From an uncultured Clostridia bacterium (lineage in GTDB: Bacteria > Bacillota > Clostridia > Saccharofermentanales > Saccharofermentanaceae), in contig CALEFT010000025.1 of assembly GCA_937876985.1 (NCBI GenBank), forward strand, positions 1 to 41,339: a DNA stretch of 41,339 bases. The letters are read 5' to 3'. Of the stretch, positions 23,916-31,031 are shown piece after piece; position 1 is the first letter of the stretch, and every line of letters begins with the position of its first letter. The position numbers were made by a program, and so were the translations under genes. The notes beneath the pieces are model-generated. The model made no database searches, was not told where the DNA came from, and saw only the letters and a program-made list of their open reading frames with translations.

Positions 23916-24141
23916 TCTATGCCTAATTGCTAATCGTGCCATCGGGCCAATAAGCTAACTTGATTGTTTGTTAGGCAAAGGCTTTTCGAGAGGGGCACGA
24001 AAAAGACATAACTATTATAACAAACATATAGCAGAAATGAACAAAAAAGCACAAAAATACACTCGAGCGCAAAATTTTGCCGAAAATGATAGCAAAATAG
24101 CTCAAAATCTAAAAAACTTGATAGAAAAAACGCGAAAGCGG
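23916..24141. other. Intergenic region between DUF4364 and pgi
   Basis: No convincing gene is present. A 68-codon frame at 23968-24174 lacks a ribosome binding site and overlaps the pgi promoter. The region holds one copy of the recurrent motif, GCTTTTCGAGAGGGGC (23981-23996). Confidence 0.4.
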
Positions 24142-24150
24142 TGTTATACT
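24142..24150 (+). promoter_or_regulatory. Extended -10 promoter of pgi (TGTTATACT)
   Basis: TGTTATACT lies 47 bases before the pgi ATG, and TTGATA at 24119-24124 may contribute as a distant -35. Confidence 0.55.
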
Positions 24151-24196
24151 TGCAAGGAGTTTTTTACAAAATAAATTCAAATTCAAGGAGAAACTT

Positions 24197-25546
24197 ATGA
24201 TTTCAGTTGATGTATCTAATGTGCTTCCTTTTATCGGAGGCGAAGAGGCAATCGCTAGAATGCAGCCACAGGTTAAGGTTGCTCACGACATGCTTCATAA
24301 GAAGAATGGCCCAGGAAATGACTTCCTCGGATGGCTAGATCTTCCAAATAATTATGACAAAGAGGAGTTTTCCAGAATTAAGAAGGCCGCTTCTAAGATT
24401 AGAAGAGATTCCGATGTACTCGTAGTAATCGGTATCGGTGGTTCTTACCTTGGTGCTAGAGCAGCAATCGAGCTACTCAACCACTCTTTTGCAAACATTG
24501 CTTCCAAGAAGGTAAGAAAGAGCCCACTCGTTCTTTTCTGCGGTAACTCCATTTCCGCTACATATCTTGCAGACTTGATGGAAATCATTGATGGTAAGGA
24601 CATTTCCGTAAACATCATTTCCAAGTCTGGTACAACAACAGAGCCAGCTATCGCTTTCCGTATTTTTAAGGCATACATGGAGAACAAGTATGGTAAGGAA
24701 GGCGCAAGAGCAAGAATCTACGCTACAACAGACAAGGCACGCGGAGCACTTAAGGGCCTCGCAGACGAGGAAGGCTACGAGACATTCGTAGTACCAGATG
24801 ACGTTGGTGGCCGTTTCTCTGTTCTCACAGCAGTAGGACTTCTCCCAATCGCAGTATCAGGCATCGACATCAAGGAAGTAATGAAGGGTGCAAAGGATGC
24901 AGCAAAGGCATTCAAGACAATGAGCATCGAAGAAAACCCATGCTACAAGTACGCAGCTACAAGAAACTGCCTACTAAGAAGTGGTTACTCCACAGAGGTA
25001 ATGGTAAACTACGAGCCATCTTTCCACTATATGACAGAATGGTGGAAGCAGCTCTACGGTGAGTCCGAGGGTAAGGACGGACGTGGTATCTTCCCAGCAG
25101 GCGTAGATAACACAACAGACCTCCACTCCATGGGACAGTACATCCAGGATGGACAGAGAATCCTCTTCGAGACAGTTGTTCAGATTGACAAGGCTCGTCG
25201 TTCTTTCGAGATTCCAAACGATCCAGACAACCTCGACGGTTTGAACTTCCTCTCCGGCATGGACATGAACGAAGTAAACCTCAAGGCTATGCAGGGTACA
25301 GTTCTTGCACACGTTGATGGTAAGGTTCCAAACATGATCATCCACATGCCAGAAGTTAACGCATACTGGTTTGGTCAGCTCGTTTACTTCTTCGAGAAGG
25401 CTTGCGGTATCTCCGGCTACCTCCTCGCAGTAAACCCATTCAACCAGCCAGGTGTTGAGGCATACAAGAAGAACATGTTCGCTCTTCTCGGTAAGCCAGG
25501 CTACGAAGATCAGAAGGCCGCTCTAGAGGCTCGCCTCAACGGCTAA
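24197..25546 (+). CDS. pgi: Glucose-6-phosphate isomerase
   Basis: This 449-aa enzyme interconverts glucose-6-phosphate and fructose-6-phosphate in the cytoplasm. The family motifs are present: VVIGIGGSYLGARAAIELL and SKSGTTTEPAIAFR for the phosphate and sugar, DDVGGRFSVLTAVGLLPIA (Pgi signature 1), and AYWFGQLVYFFEKACGISGYLL with NPFNQPGVEAYKKNMFALLGKPG (signature 2 and the catalytic Lys region). The length fits the short Gram-positive type. Ribosome binding site AAGGAG. It is monocistronic with a terminator. Codon choice (CTC, GGT/GGC, AAG) suggests high expression. Confidence 0.97.
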   Translation: MISVDVSNVLPFIGGEEAIARMQPQVKVAHDMLHKKNGPGNDFLGWLDLPNNYDKEEFSRIKKAASKIRRDSDVLVVIGIGGSYLGARAAIELLNHSFANIASKKVRKSPLVLFCGNSISATYLADLMEIIDGKDISVNIISKSGTTTEPAIAFRIFKAYMENKYGKEGARARIYATTDKARGALKGLADEEGYETFVVPDDVGGRFSVLTAVGLLPIAVSGIDIKEVMKGAKDAAKAFKTMSIEENPCYKYAATRNCLLRSGYSTEVMVNYEPSFHYMTEWWKQLYGESEGKDGRGIFPAGVDNTTDLHSMGQYIQDGQRILFETVVQIDKARRSFEIPNDPDNLDGLNFLSGMDMNEVNLKAMQGTVLAHVDGKVPNMIIHMPEVNAYWFGQLVYFFEKACGISGYLLAVNPFNQPGVEAYKKNMFALLGKPGYEDQKAALEARLNG

Positions 25547-25588
25547 TCCTTCTTCGAAAAGCTTCGAACACAAAACAAAAACAAGTAA

Positions 25589-25629
25589 AGCTGTCTCTCG
25601 CTCATTTGGGCGTGAGGCAGTTTTTGTTT
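25589..25629 (+). terminator. Intrinsic terminator after pgi
   Basis: AGCTGTCTC...GAGGCAGTT, with an inner CGCTC/GGGCG stem, is followed by TTTGTTTG. Confidence 0.8.
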
Positions 25630-25775
25630 GCAAGTTTATTTGTCCGTTTGTCTGCTGCTATTCAAACCGCCAAATCACAAATCTAAACTTGCTTTCATCT
25701 TTATATTGAATTCCTTTTTGTTTCAAAGTTTGTTAGAATGTAGGAACGAGTTTTTTAAGAGAGTTGGGGTTCCGA

Positions 25776-27659
25776 ATGAGTAGAAAAGAAAGAATCAAAG
25801 TTGAATTAGATAGAGCAGACTTAATGTCTGTAGAAAGTCCTGGCAGATATGTTGGTGGCGAGTTCAATTCAATTATAAAAGAGGATGATGGAACGCTAGT
25901 TAGAACAGCTTTCTGTTTCCCAGATATTTATGAGATTGGCATGAGTAATTTGGCACTTCAGATTTTGTACAAGGTGCTAAATGATATAGATTATTGTTGG
26001 TGCGAGCGAGTGTTCAGCCCATGGCTTGATATGGATAAGCTTATGCGTGAGAAGGATATTCCATTGTTTAGCCTTGAGAGTAAAACTCGTCTATGTGATT
26101 TTGATGTAGTTGCTTTTACTTTAGGATACGAGATGTGCTATACGAATGTGCTTGCTATGCTAGAACTTGGTAAGATTCCTCTTAAGTCTAAAGAGCGTAG
26201 TAACGAGGATCCACTTGTAATTTGTGGCGGTCCAGTAGCATACAATATCGAACCTATGGCAGACTTCATGGACGCAGTGATTATGGGTGAGGGTGAAGAG
26301 GTCCTCGTCGAAGTAATGGCTAAGGTTAAGGAGTACAAAGACCAAGACGGCACAATGTCTAGGCAGATGCTTCTTGAATCTCTCGCGTCTATTGAGGGAG
26401 TGTATATCCCAAGCTTTTATGAGGCGCAATATGTTGGCGAGGGTGCTTGCCGTCGTTTTGATAAGCTCGTTAAGCTTAACGACAAGGCTCCTTCTACTAT
26501 CACGAAAAGAATCATCAAAGACCTAGACTCAGTTACTTATCCAACTGAGCCAGTCGTTCCTAATATTAGAATTGTTCACGATAGAGCATATCTGGAGTTG
26601 TTCCGTGGCTGCATCCGCGGATGCCGTTTCTGCCAGGCTGGCTTCATTTATCGTCCGGTTCGCGAGAAGAGCCCAGAAACATTGTGCAAGCAAGGTATTG
26701 CTATCGAGAATCAAAGCGGTTACGACGAGCTTGGAATTTTGTCACTCTCGTCTAGCGATTACACTGGTCTAGAGAAGCTAACAGATGGACTACTTGATGC
26801 ATTCGAGGGTCGCCACACTAGCTTGTCACTACCATCACTTCGAATAGATAATTTTGCACTAGACCTGATGGAGAAGGTATCGAGAACTCGTAAGTCTGGA
26901 CTAACATTTGCTCCAGAAGCTGGTACTCAGAGGCTCCGTGATGTTATCAACAAGGGTGTAACGGAAGAAGATATTATGGCTTCGCTAAGACTTGCTTTCG
27001 AGGGTGGCTGGACTACTGTTAAGCTTTACTTTATGCTCGGCCTTCCTACTGAGACCAAGGAAGATGTTGAGGGCATTGCGACGCTCGCACATAAGATTGA
27101 GACACTTTATTATGACATTGCTAGAGAGCAGGGAATTAAGCCTCGTAAGCCAGAGATTACTGTATCTACTTCGATGTTTATTCCAAAGCCATTTACTCCG
27201 TTCCAGTGGGAGAGCCAGAATACTCGTGAGGAGTTCAAGGAGAAGCAGGCGTATCTTAAGTCTCTTATCAAGTCGCGTAATATTCGCTACATTTGGCACG
27301 ATGTAAAGTCTTCACTGTGGGAGGCTATCTTGGCGCGTGGCGATAGACGCCTTTGCGATGTTATTTTGGAGGGCTATAAGCAGGGCTGCTACTTCGATGC
27401 GTGGGACGACAAGTTCGACTATGGAAAGTGGATGAGCATACTTGAGGCACACGGACTTTGCTGGGAGATGTTTGGTCAGGGCTTTGCTAACGATGAGAAT
27501 CCACTTGCTTGGGACCACGTTAATGTGGGCGTAACCAAGGAATTCCTACGTCGTGAGAAAAACAAAGCATATAGCGAAGAGATAACGCCACCGTGTCGCA
27601 CGAAGTGTTCTGCTTGCGGCGCAACATGTTTCAAGGCAGGTGAATGTTATGCTAAGTAA
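25776..27659 (+). CDS. B12-binding-domain radical SAM protein (TIGR03960 type)
   Basis: This 627-aa protein has an N-terminal cobalamin-binding-like domain (GIMS-like EIGMSNLALQILYKVLN, DVVAFTLGYEMCYTNVLAML, VICGGPVAYNIEPMADFMDAVIMGEGE). A radical SAM domain follows, with RGCIRGCRFCQAG and cluster cysteines C279, C283 and C286. The C-terminus is Cys-rich (CRTKCSACGATCFKAGECYAK) and could hold another cluster or zinc. It matches the uncharacterised TIGR03960 family, found next to a DUF2344 protein in Clostridia, as here. The reaction is unknown; tRNA or ribosome-related modification has been guessed from its usual neighbours. The ATG at 25776 is preferred over a TTG at 25764. Confidence 0.9.
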   Translation: MSRKERIKVELDRADLMSVESPGRYVGGEFNSIIKEDDGTLVRTAFCFPDIYEIGMSNLALQILYKVLNDIDYCWCERVFSPWLDMDKLMREKDIPLFSLESKTRLCDFDVVAFTLGYEMCYTNVLAMLELGKIPLKSKERSNEDPLVICGGPVAYNIEPMADFMDAVIMGEGEEVLVEVMAKVKEYKDQDGTMSRQMLLESLASIEGVYIPSFYEAQYVGEGACRRFDKLVKLNDKAPSTITKRIIKDLDSVTYPTEPVVPNIRIVHDRAYLELFRGCIRGCRFCQAGFIYRPVREKSPETLCKQGIAIENQSGYDELGILSLSSSDYTGLEKLTDGLLDAFEGRHTSLSLPSLRIDNFALDLMEKVSRTRKSGLTFAPEAGTQRLRDVINKGVTEEDIMASLRLAFEGGWTTVKLYFMLGLPTETKEDVEGIATLAHKIETLYYDIAREQGIKPRKPEITVSTSMFIPKPFTPFQWESQNTREEFKEKQAYLKSLIKSRNIRYIWHDVKSSLWEAILARGDRRLCDVILEGYKQGCYFDAWDDKFDYGKWMSILEAHGLCWEMFGQGFANDENPLAWDHVNVGVTKEFLRREKNKAYSEEITPPCRTKCSACGATCFKAGECYAK

Positions 27660-28401
27660 TAAGGAAAGAAATCTGCAAATGACTACACTTGCACATCAGA
27701 CTGAATATGTGTGCAGGATGGTTTTCGAGAGGGTTGGAGACTGCTCGTTTATCGGACACCTTGACTTGATGCACGTTTTTGAGCGCGCAGTTAGAAGAGC
27801 AAATCTTCCGATTTTGTATTCGCAGGGCTACAATCCGAAGCCAATGATGGTTTTCGCGCTGCCGCTTGGCGTGGGCATTGACACCAAGGGAGACTACATC
27901 GACATCTCGTTCGAGCGCACTGTTCCAGTTGCTAGTGCTATCGAGGAGATTAACAAGTTCCTGCCGCGTGGTATCAGGCTTCTTTCTGGCGTGAATATCG
28001 ACGAGCCGAAGAACAGCCTCATGAGCGTCGTTACTGCGGCTAAGTACGAGCTAACTATCGATTCGGCTCTCCCAGAGGGTGACAGCCTTAGAGCCATGCT
28101 TGAGCGCTTGACTTCGATGGACAAAATCCTTGTCGACAAGAAGTCTAAGGGCAAAATCATCGAAGTTGATATCAAGGATTTGATTCTCTCTCTTGAGCAG
28201 AATAAGTCTTCCTCGAAAAGCACCGCCTCCATCTACGTCAAGGCTGGTTCTTCTTCGAACCTGCGCCCAGATGTGCTTCTTAGTGCACTAGTTAAATATT
28301 GCGGCCTTCCTTCGGAGGTAGCTTCGAACTGCAAGGTAACAAGACTTGCACTATATGGTGGTAAGTACCCTAGACTAGAGACACTAGATTATCTTGTGTG
28401 A
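27649..28401 (+). CDS. DUF2344 / TIGR03936 radical-SAM-associated protein
   Basis: This 250-aa protein contains MVFERVGDCSFIGHLDLMHVFERAVRRANLPILYSQGYNPKPMM, followed by FALPLGVGIDTKGDYIDISFE. This is the recognised pattern of DUF2344, which forms a two-gene unit with, or is fused to, the TIGR03960 radical SAM protein. It overlaps the upstream gene by 11 bp, so they are translationally coupled and the products probably form a complex. The ATG at 27649 has AGGTGA upstream; a GTG at 27640 or an ATG at 27679 are alternatives. The usual next gene, ribonuclease G, is missing here. Confidence 0.88.
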   Translation: MLSNKERNLQMTTLAHQTEYVCRMVFERVGDCSFIGHLDLMHVFERAVRRANLPILYSQGYNPKPMMVFALPLGVGIDTKGDYIDISFERTVPVASAIEEINKFLPRGIRLLSGVNIDEPKNSLMSVVTAAKYELTIDSALPEGDSLRAMLERLTSMDKILVDKKSKGKIIEVDIKDLILSLEQNKSSSKSTASIYVKAGSSSNLRPDVLLSALVKYCGLPSEVASNCKVTRLALYGGKYPRLETLDYLV

Positions 28402-28427
28402 TAGTGCTTGGTATAATGTCGCTTTCA

Positions 28428-28456
28428 TTTACAAAAGTTGGTTTTAGCGGTAGAAT
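28428..28456 (+). promoter_or_regulatory. Promoter of the MarR-ACP operon
   Basis: TTTACA and TAGAAT are separated by 17 bp. A second TGGTATAAT (28409-28417) lies just upstream. No good FabT-type palindrome is visible in the leader. Confidence 0.55.
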
Positions 28457-28540
28457 ATAATGTCTAACAATGACAATGCGATAAGAATGAGCTTATGAGT
28501 TTGATGAGCTATAAGTGGAAGAGAGAAGGAGGTTATATAG

Positions 28541-29062
28541 ATGCAGGACAAAGAACAAATACTTTCTGAGCGTCTAGTGAAGATTTTCGATAACGTACTT
28601 CTTACTGAGGAGATGGCTTTGTCGAAGGGCTATTTCTCTGATCTTTCGAACTCTGAGATGCACACGCTCGACGCGATTGGTCCATATGAGGCTCGCACGA
28701 TGACACAGACTGCAGCTGATCTTGGCATTACGACTGGCACGCTTACTGTTGCTATCGATAAGCTAGTCAAGAAGGGATATGTTGAGCGCAATCGTGATTC
28801 TGAGGACCGTCGTATTGTACGAATTAGTTTGACAAGACAAGGTAAGCTTGCGTGCCGAATCCATCAGAAGTTCCATATGGTTCTCGCGAAGAGAATTCTT
28901 GAGCCATATACGGAAGAGGAGCAGGACAAGCTACTACAGATGGTGCAGGAGATTGACGAATTTATCGCGTCGCAGCTCAAGCGTTATACAGATGCAGATT
29001 CTATTAGGAAAATTGCTAAGACAGTGTCAGAGGACACCCGAAGGAGAGACAACAATGGATGA
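28541..29062 (+). CDS. MarR-family regulator (FabT-like candidate)
   Basis: This 173-aa winged-helix protein has the MarR core: SNSEMHTLDAIGPYEARTMTQTAADLGITTGTLTVAIDKLVKKGYVERNRDSEDRRIVRISLTRQGK, with the conserved wing DSEDRRIVR. It overlaps the acyl carrier protein gene by 8 bp. That pairing recalls FabT, the MarR-type repressor of fatty acid synthesis genes in Gram-positive bacteria, so a lipid-synthesis role is likely, though it is inferred. Ribosome binding site AGAAGGAGG. No fab biosynthetic genes follow in this window apart from acp and a lipid kinase. Confidence 0.85.
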   Translation: MQDKEQILSERLVKIFDNVLLTEEMALSKGYFSDLSNSEMHTLDAIGPYEARTMTQTAADLGITTGTLTVAIDKLVKKGYVERNRDSEDRRIVRISLTRQGKLACRIHQKFHMVLAKRILEPYTEEEQDKLLQMVQEIDEFIASQLKRYTDADSIRKIAKTVSEDTRRRDNNG

Positions 29063-29429
29063 CAATGGTATTCCCCGAGAACGTTTTGATGTGAATTCTA
29101 CAAATGTAAACACAAATGATTCAGCTTCAAGTGACAGCTACATAGACATAAGCGCGATGAGCGAGGCAGAGGCTGAGAAGATGAAGCAGCAGGACATGAT
29201 TTTTGACGATATGATTAAGCTTCTTACTGAGATGCTTGATATCTCGCCAACAGATATCGAGATAGATATGAAGATTTTCGATGATCTTGATCTTGATTCG
29301 CTTCAGGTTTATGAATTAGTAGTAGACCTCGAGGAAGTATACAACATTCGAATGTCTGATGACGAACTAGACAAGGTTCGCACAATTAGAGACGTAGTAG
29401 ACTTAGTATACAAATTGACAAATAGCTGA
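29055..29429 (+). CDS. Acyl carrier protein with N-terminal extension
   Basis: This 124-aa protein has a C-terminal ACP domain (about 48-124) carrying FDDLDLDSLQVYELVVDLEEVY, with S82 in DLDSL as the phosphopantetheine site. It ends TIRDVVDLVYKLT. The first 47 residues (rich in Asn, Ser and Asp) are an extra acidic, probably disordered segment that ordinary ACPs of about 75 aa lack. The ATG at 29055 is the likely start, with AAGGAGAGA just upstream, but a shorter start cannot be excluded. It is coupled to the MarR gene and is likely used in fatty acid or a dedicated acyl-transfer pathway. Confidence 0.88.
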   Translation: MDDNGIPRERFDVNSTNVNTNDSASSDSYIDISAMSEAEAEKMKQQDMIFDDMIKLLTEMLDISPTDIEIDMKIFDDLDLDSLQVYELVVDLEEVYNIRMSDDELDKVRTIRDVVDLVYKLTNS

Positions 29430-29526
29430 GAAGCATAAGGAAAAATACAAACACAAGACACAAAATACAAAATACAATAGCAGATTTGCTATCGCGCAAT
29501 ATTAGTTGGTAGGGAGGCGTAGCGCC

Positions 29527-30498
29527 ATGAGGTATGCGTTTATCATTAACTCCAAGTGCAATCCGAAGAAGCTTCGACAACTCGAAGATTCTATTGCAAT
29601 GCTTGATGATGACCTTCGTGCCCGAATTGACCTGCGCTACACATACTATCCAGGACACGCAACAGAGCTTGCTACTGAATATTCAGAGCAGCACAGAGAC
29701 AAGGTGACAATCGTAGCTTGCGGTGGTGACGGCACAGTTCACGAGGTTGTTAATGCGCTTGCATATAGGTCAACTCCGATGGCCATTATCCCTATCGGAA
29801 CAGGAAATGACTTCGCGCGTACCATCTATTCCAAGCAATACTTGAAGAAGCCTTGCTCCATAATCACGAAGCTCGACAGCGCTAAGAAATACGCAATCGA
29901 CCTAGTGCGTGTTGATAGTTATGATGTCCTAGGCAATCACTTGCCAATGTGGTCCGAATACTACGCGAATGTCGCTTCCGTTGGTGTCGACACTCAGGTT
30001 CAGCTCCAGGCAAAGAACATCGTTCGCGCTAAGGACACTGCTTTCAATCGTAAGACTGCCTACATCCAGGCCATCTTCAAGAAGTTTAAGCAGTTTGCTG
30101 CCTTCCCGATGTCGTACAATCTCGAAGTCGTTGGCGAAGATGTAAACGAGGTTAGTACTGGCGAAGAATTTATGTTAATCAGCATGTGCAACGCACGCTA
30201 CTATGGCGGCGGCTTCAACCCAGCCCCATCCGCATCCATCCGCGATGGCGTCGTCAACGTCTGCGCAGTTGAGAAGGTCTCCAAACTCCAGATAGTTTAC
30301 TTACTCCTACTCTACCGCCTCGGCCTTCACGAAAAGAATCCGCACTTCCGCACCTTCAAGGCTACTAGCGGTATCATCACCTGCGACGATGCATCGTTCC
30401 AATTACAAGGCAATTATGACGGCGAAGATTTCTTCGGACATCGCATGCGCTTCGAAGTCTTCCCAGAATCCCTTAACCTACTGACAATCGATGATTAA
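29527..30498 (+). CDS. Diacylglycerol-kinase-type lipid kinase (YegS/DgkB family)
   Basis: This 323-aa protein has the DAGK catalytic start: RYAFIINSKCNPKKLRQLED..., GGDGT at 66-70 in IVACGGDGTVHEVVNAL, and MAIIPIGTGNDFARTI. The C-terminal beta-rich part contains NARYYGGGFNPAPSASIRDGVVNV and ends FGHRMRFEVFPESLNLL. It should phosphorylate diacylglycerol or a related lipid to recycle it into phospholipid synthesis. This fits its place after the MarR-ACP pair, 97 bases downstream. Ribosome binding site GGGAGGCG. A strong terminator follows. The exact lipid substrate is uncertain. Confidence 0.93.
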   Translation: MRYAFIINSKCNPKKLRQLEDSIAMLDDDLRARIDLRYTYYPGHATELATEYSEQHRDKVTIVACGGDGTVHEVVNALAYRSTPMAIIPIGTGNDFARTIYSKQYLKKPCSIITKLDSAKKYAIDLVRVDSYDVLGNHLPMWSEYYANVASVGVDTQVQLQAKNIVRAKDTAFNRKTAYIQAIFKKFKQFAAFPMSYNLEVVGEDVNEVSTGEEFMLISMCNARYYGGGFNPAPSASIRDGVVNVCAVEKVSKLQIVYLLLLYRLGLHEKNPHFRTFKATSGIITCDDASFQLQGNYDGEDFFGHRMRFEVFPESLNLLTIDD

Positions 30499-30500
30499 AG

Positions 30501-30532
30501 ACTCTAGCCAATCCAAATGCTAGAGTTTTTTG
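30501..30532 (+). terminator. Intrinsic terminator after the lipid kinase gene
   Basis: The perfect 8-bp stem ACTCTAGC/GCTAGAGT is followed by TTTTTTG. Confidence 0.9.
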
Positions 30533-30754
30533 TTGCTGCAATAATACTGTTTAGGTTCGTGAATCATTGAAGATATATCACCTGATACCAAAGGAAATTG
30601 ATTTAGAACGCTAAAAGGGACAAATAAAGCCCTGAAAAACTATGCAAAAGTTGCTGGGCGATTAATGGGATATTGCATAGTATATAATCTAAATAACTAA
30701 TTAGATAAAGTGGTGTGTTATTTGACAATGTATATTGAGTGATGAATTCTTAGC
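30533..30754. other. Non-coding stretch before the tracrRNA terminator
   Basis: No gene is seen. A 32-codon open stretch (ending near 30703) reads FRTLKGTNKALKNYAKVAG... but has upstream stops and no start. The base composition is more AT-rich than the genes to the left, which fits the start of an acquired segment. Confidence 0.4.
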
Positions 30755-30921
30755 AAATAAAAAGACGAACCGAAGTTCGTCTAGTACGTTCACTCTAGGG
30801 GATACGCTACCCCACGGCATATAGCCTTATCTTAGATTCTCAGACATTCATTGGTAATCATCTGTGTTGTTGGTAATCGTTTCTCAGACATTCATTGACA
30901 ATCAACAACCTCTCTAAGTTT
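30755..30921 (-). ncRNA. tracrRNA with two tandem anti-repeats
   Basis: The RNA is predicted on the minus strand from a TSS near 30921. In RNA order: a distal anti-repeat (30904-30881), a linker, a proximal anti-repeat (30860-30837), a one-base bulge, then CTAAGAT, which pairs with the GTTTTAG start of the repeat. Next come AAGGCTATATGCC (nexus-like), a GGGG...CCCC hairpin (about 30812-30797), and the terminator stem AGACGAAC/GTTCGTCT (30782-30763) followed by a T-run. The proximal 24 bases pair with the CRISPR repeat with a single G-U. The distal copy differs at two further bases and lacks the lower stem. Expression and processing are inferred. Confidence 0.88.
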
Positions 30922-30927
30922 GAGTTC

Positions 30928-30956
30928 ATTATACAATTTAGAAAACGAATTGTAAA
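30928..30956 (-). promoter_or_regulatory. Promoter of the tracrRNA
   Basis: On the minus strand, TTTACA (30956-30951) and TATAAT (30933-30928) are separated by 17 bp. It diverges from the cas9 gene, whose own promoter must lie in the remaining 75 bp; TATAAT at 30996-31001 is a candidate -10. Confidence 0.75.
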
Positions 30957-31031
30957 GTGTCTTAAGTTTATCTTTATTTATTAAAGATTGGAATTTATAA
31001 TTAATACATATTTAATTGTGGAGGAATTATT

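Noticed and set aside
23968..24174. A 68-codon plus-strand frame before pgi
   Set aside because: No ribosome binding site, an unusual Lys/Asn composition from AT-rich DNA, and overlap with the pgi promoter.
28457..28540. A FabT-type operator upstream of the MarR-ACP genes
   Set aside because: The nearest sequence (AGTTTGATGAGC...) matches only half of the consensus palindrome.
30600..30703. A 32-codon open stretch that might be a gene remnant
   Set aside because: No start, upstream stops in frame, and no recognisable similarity.
30837..30904. A mini CRISPR array upstream of cas9
   Set aside because: The two repeat-like copies are 24 bp with a 20-bp interval and continue into the tracrRNA nexus and terminator on the minus strand, so they are anti-repeats rather than repeats.
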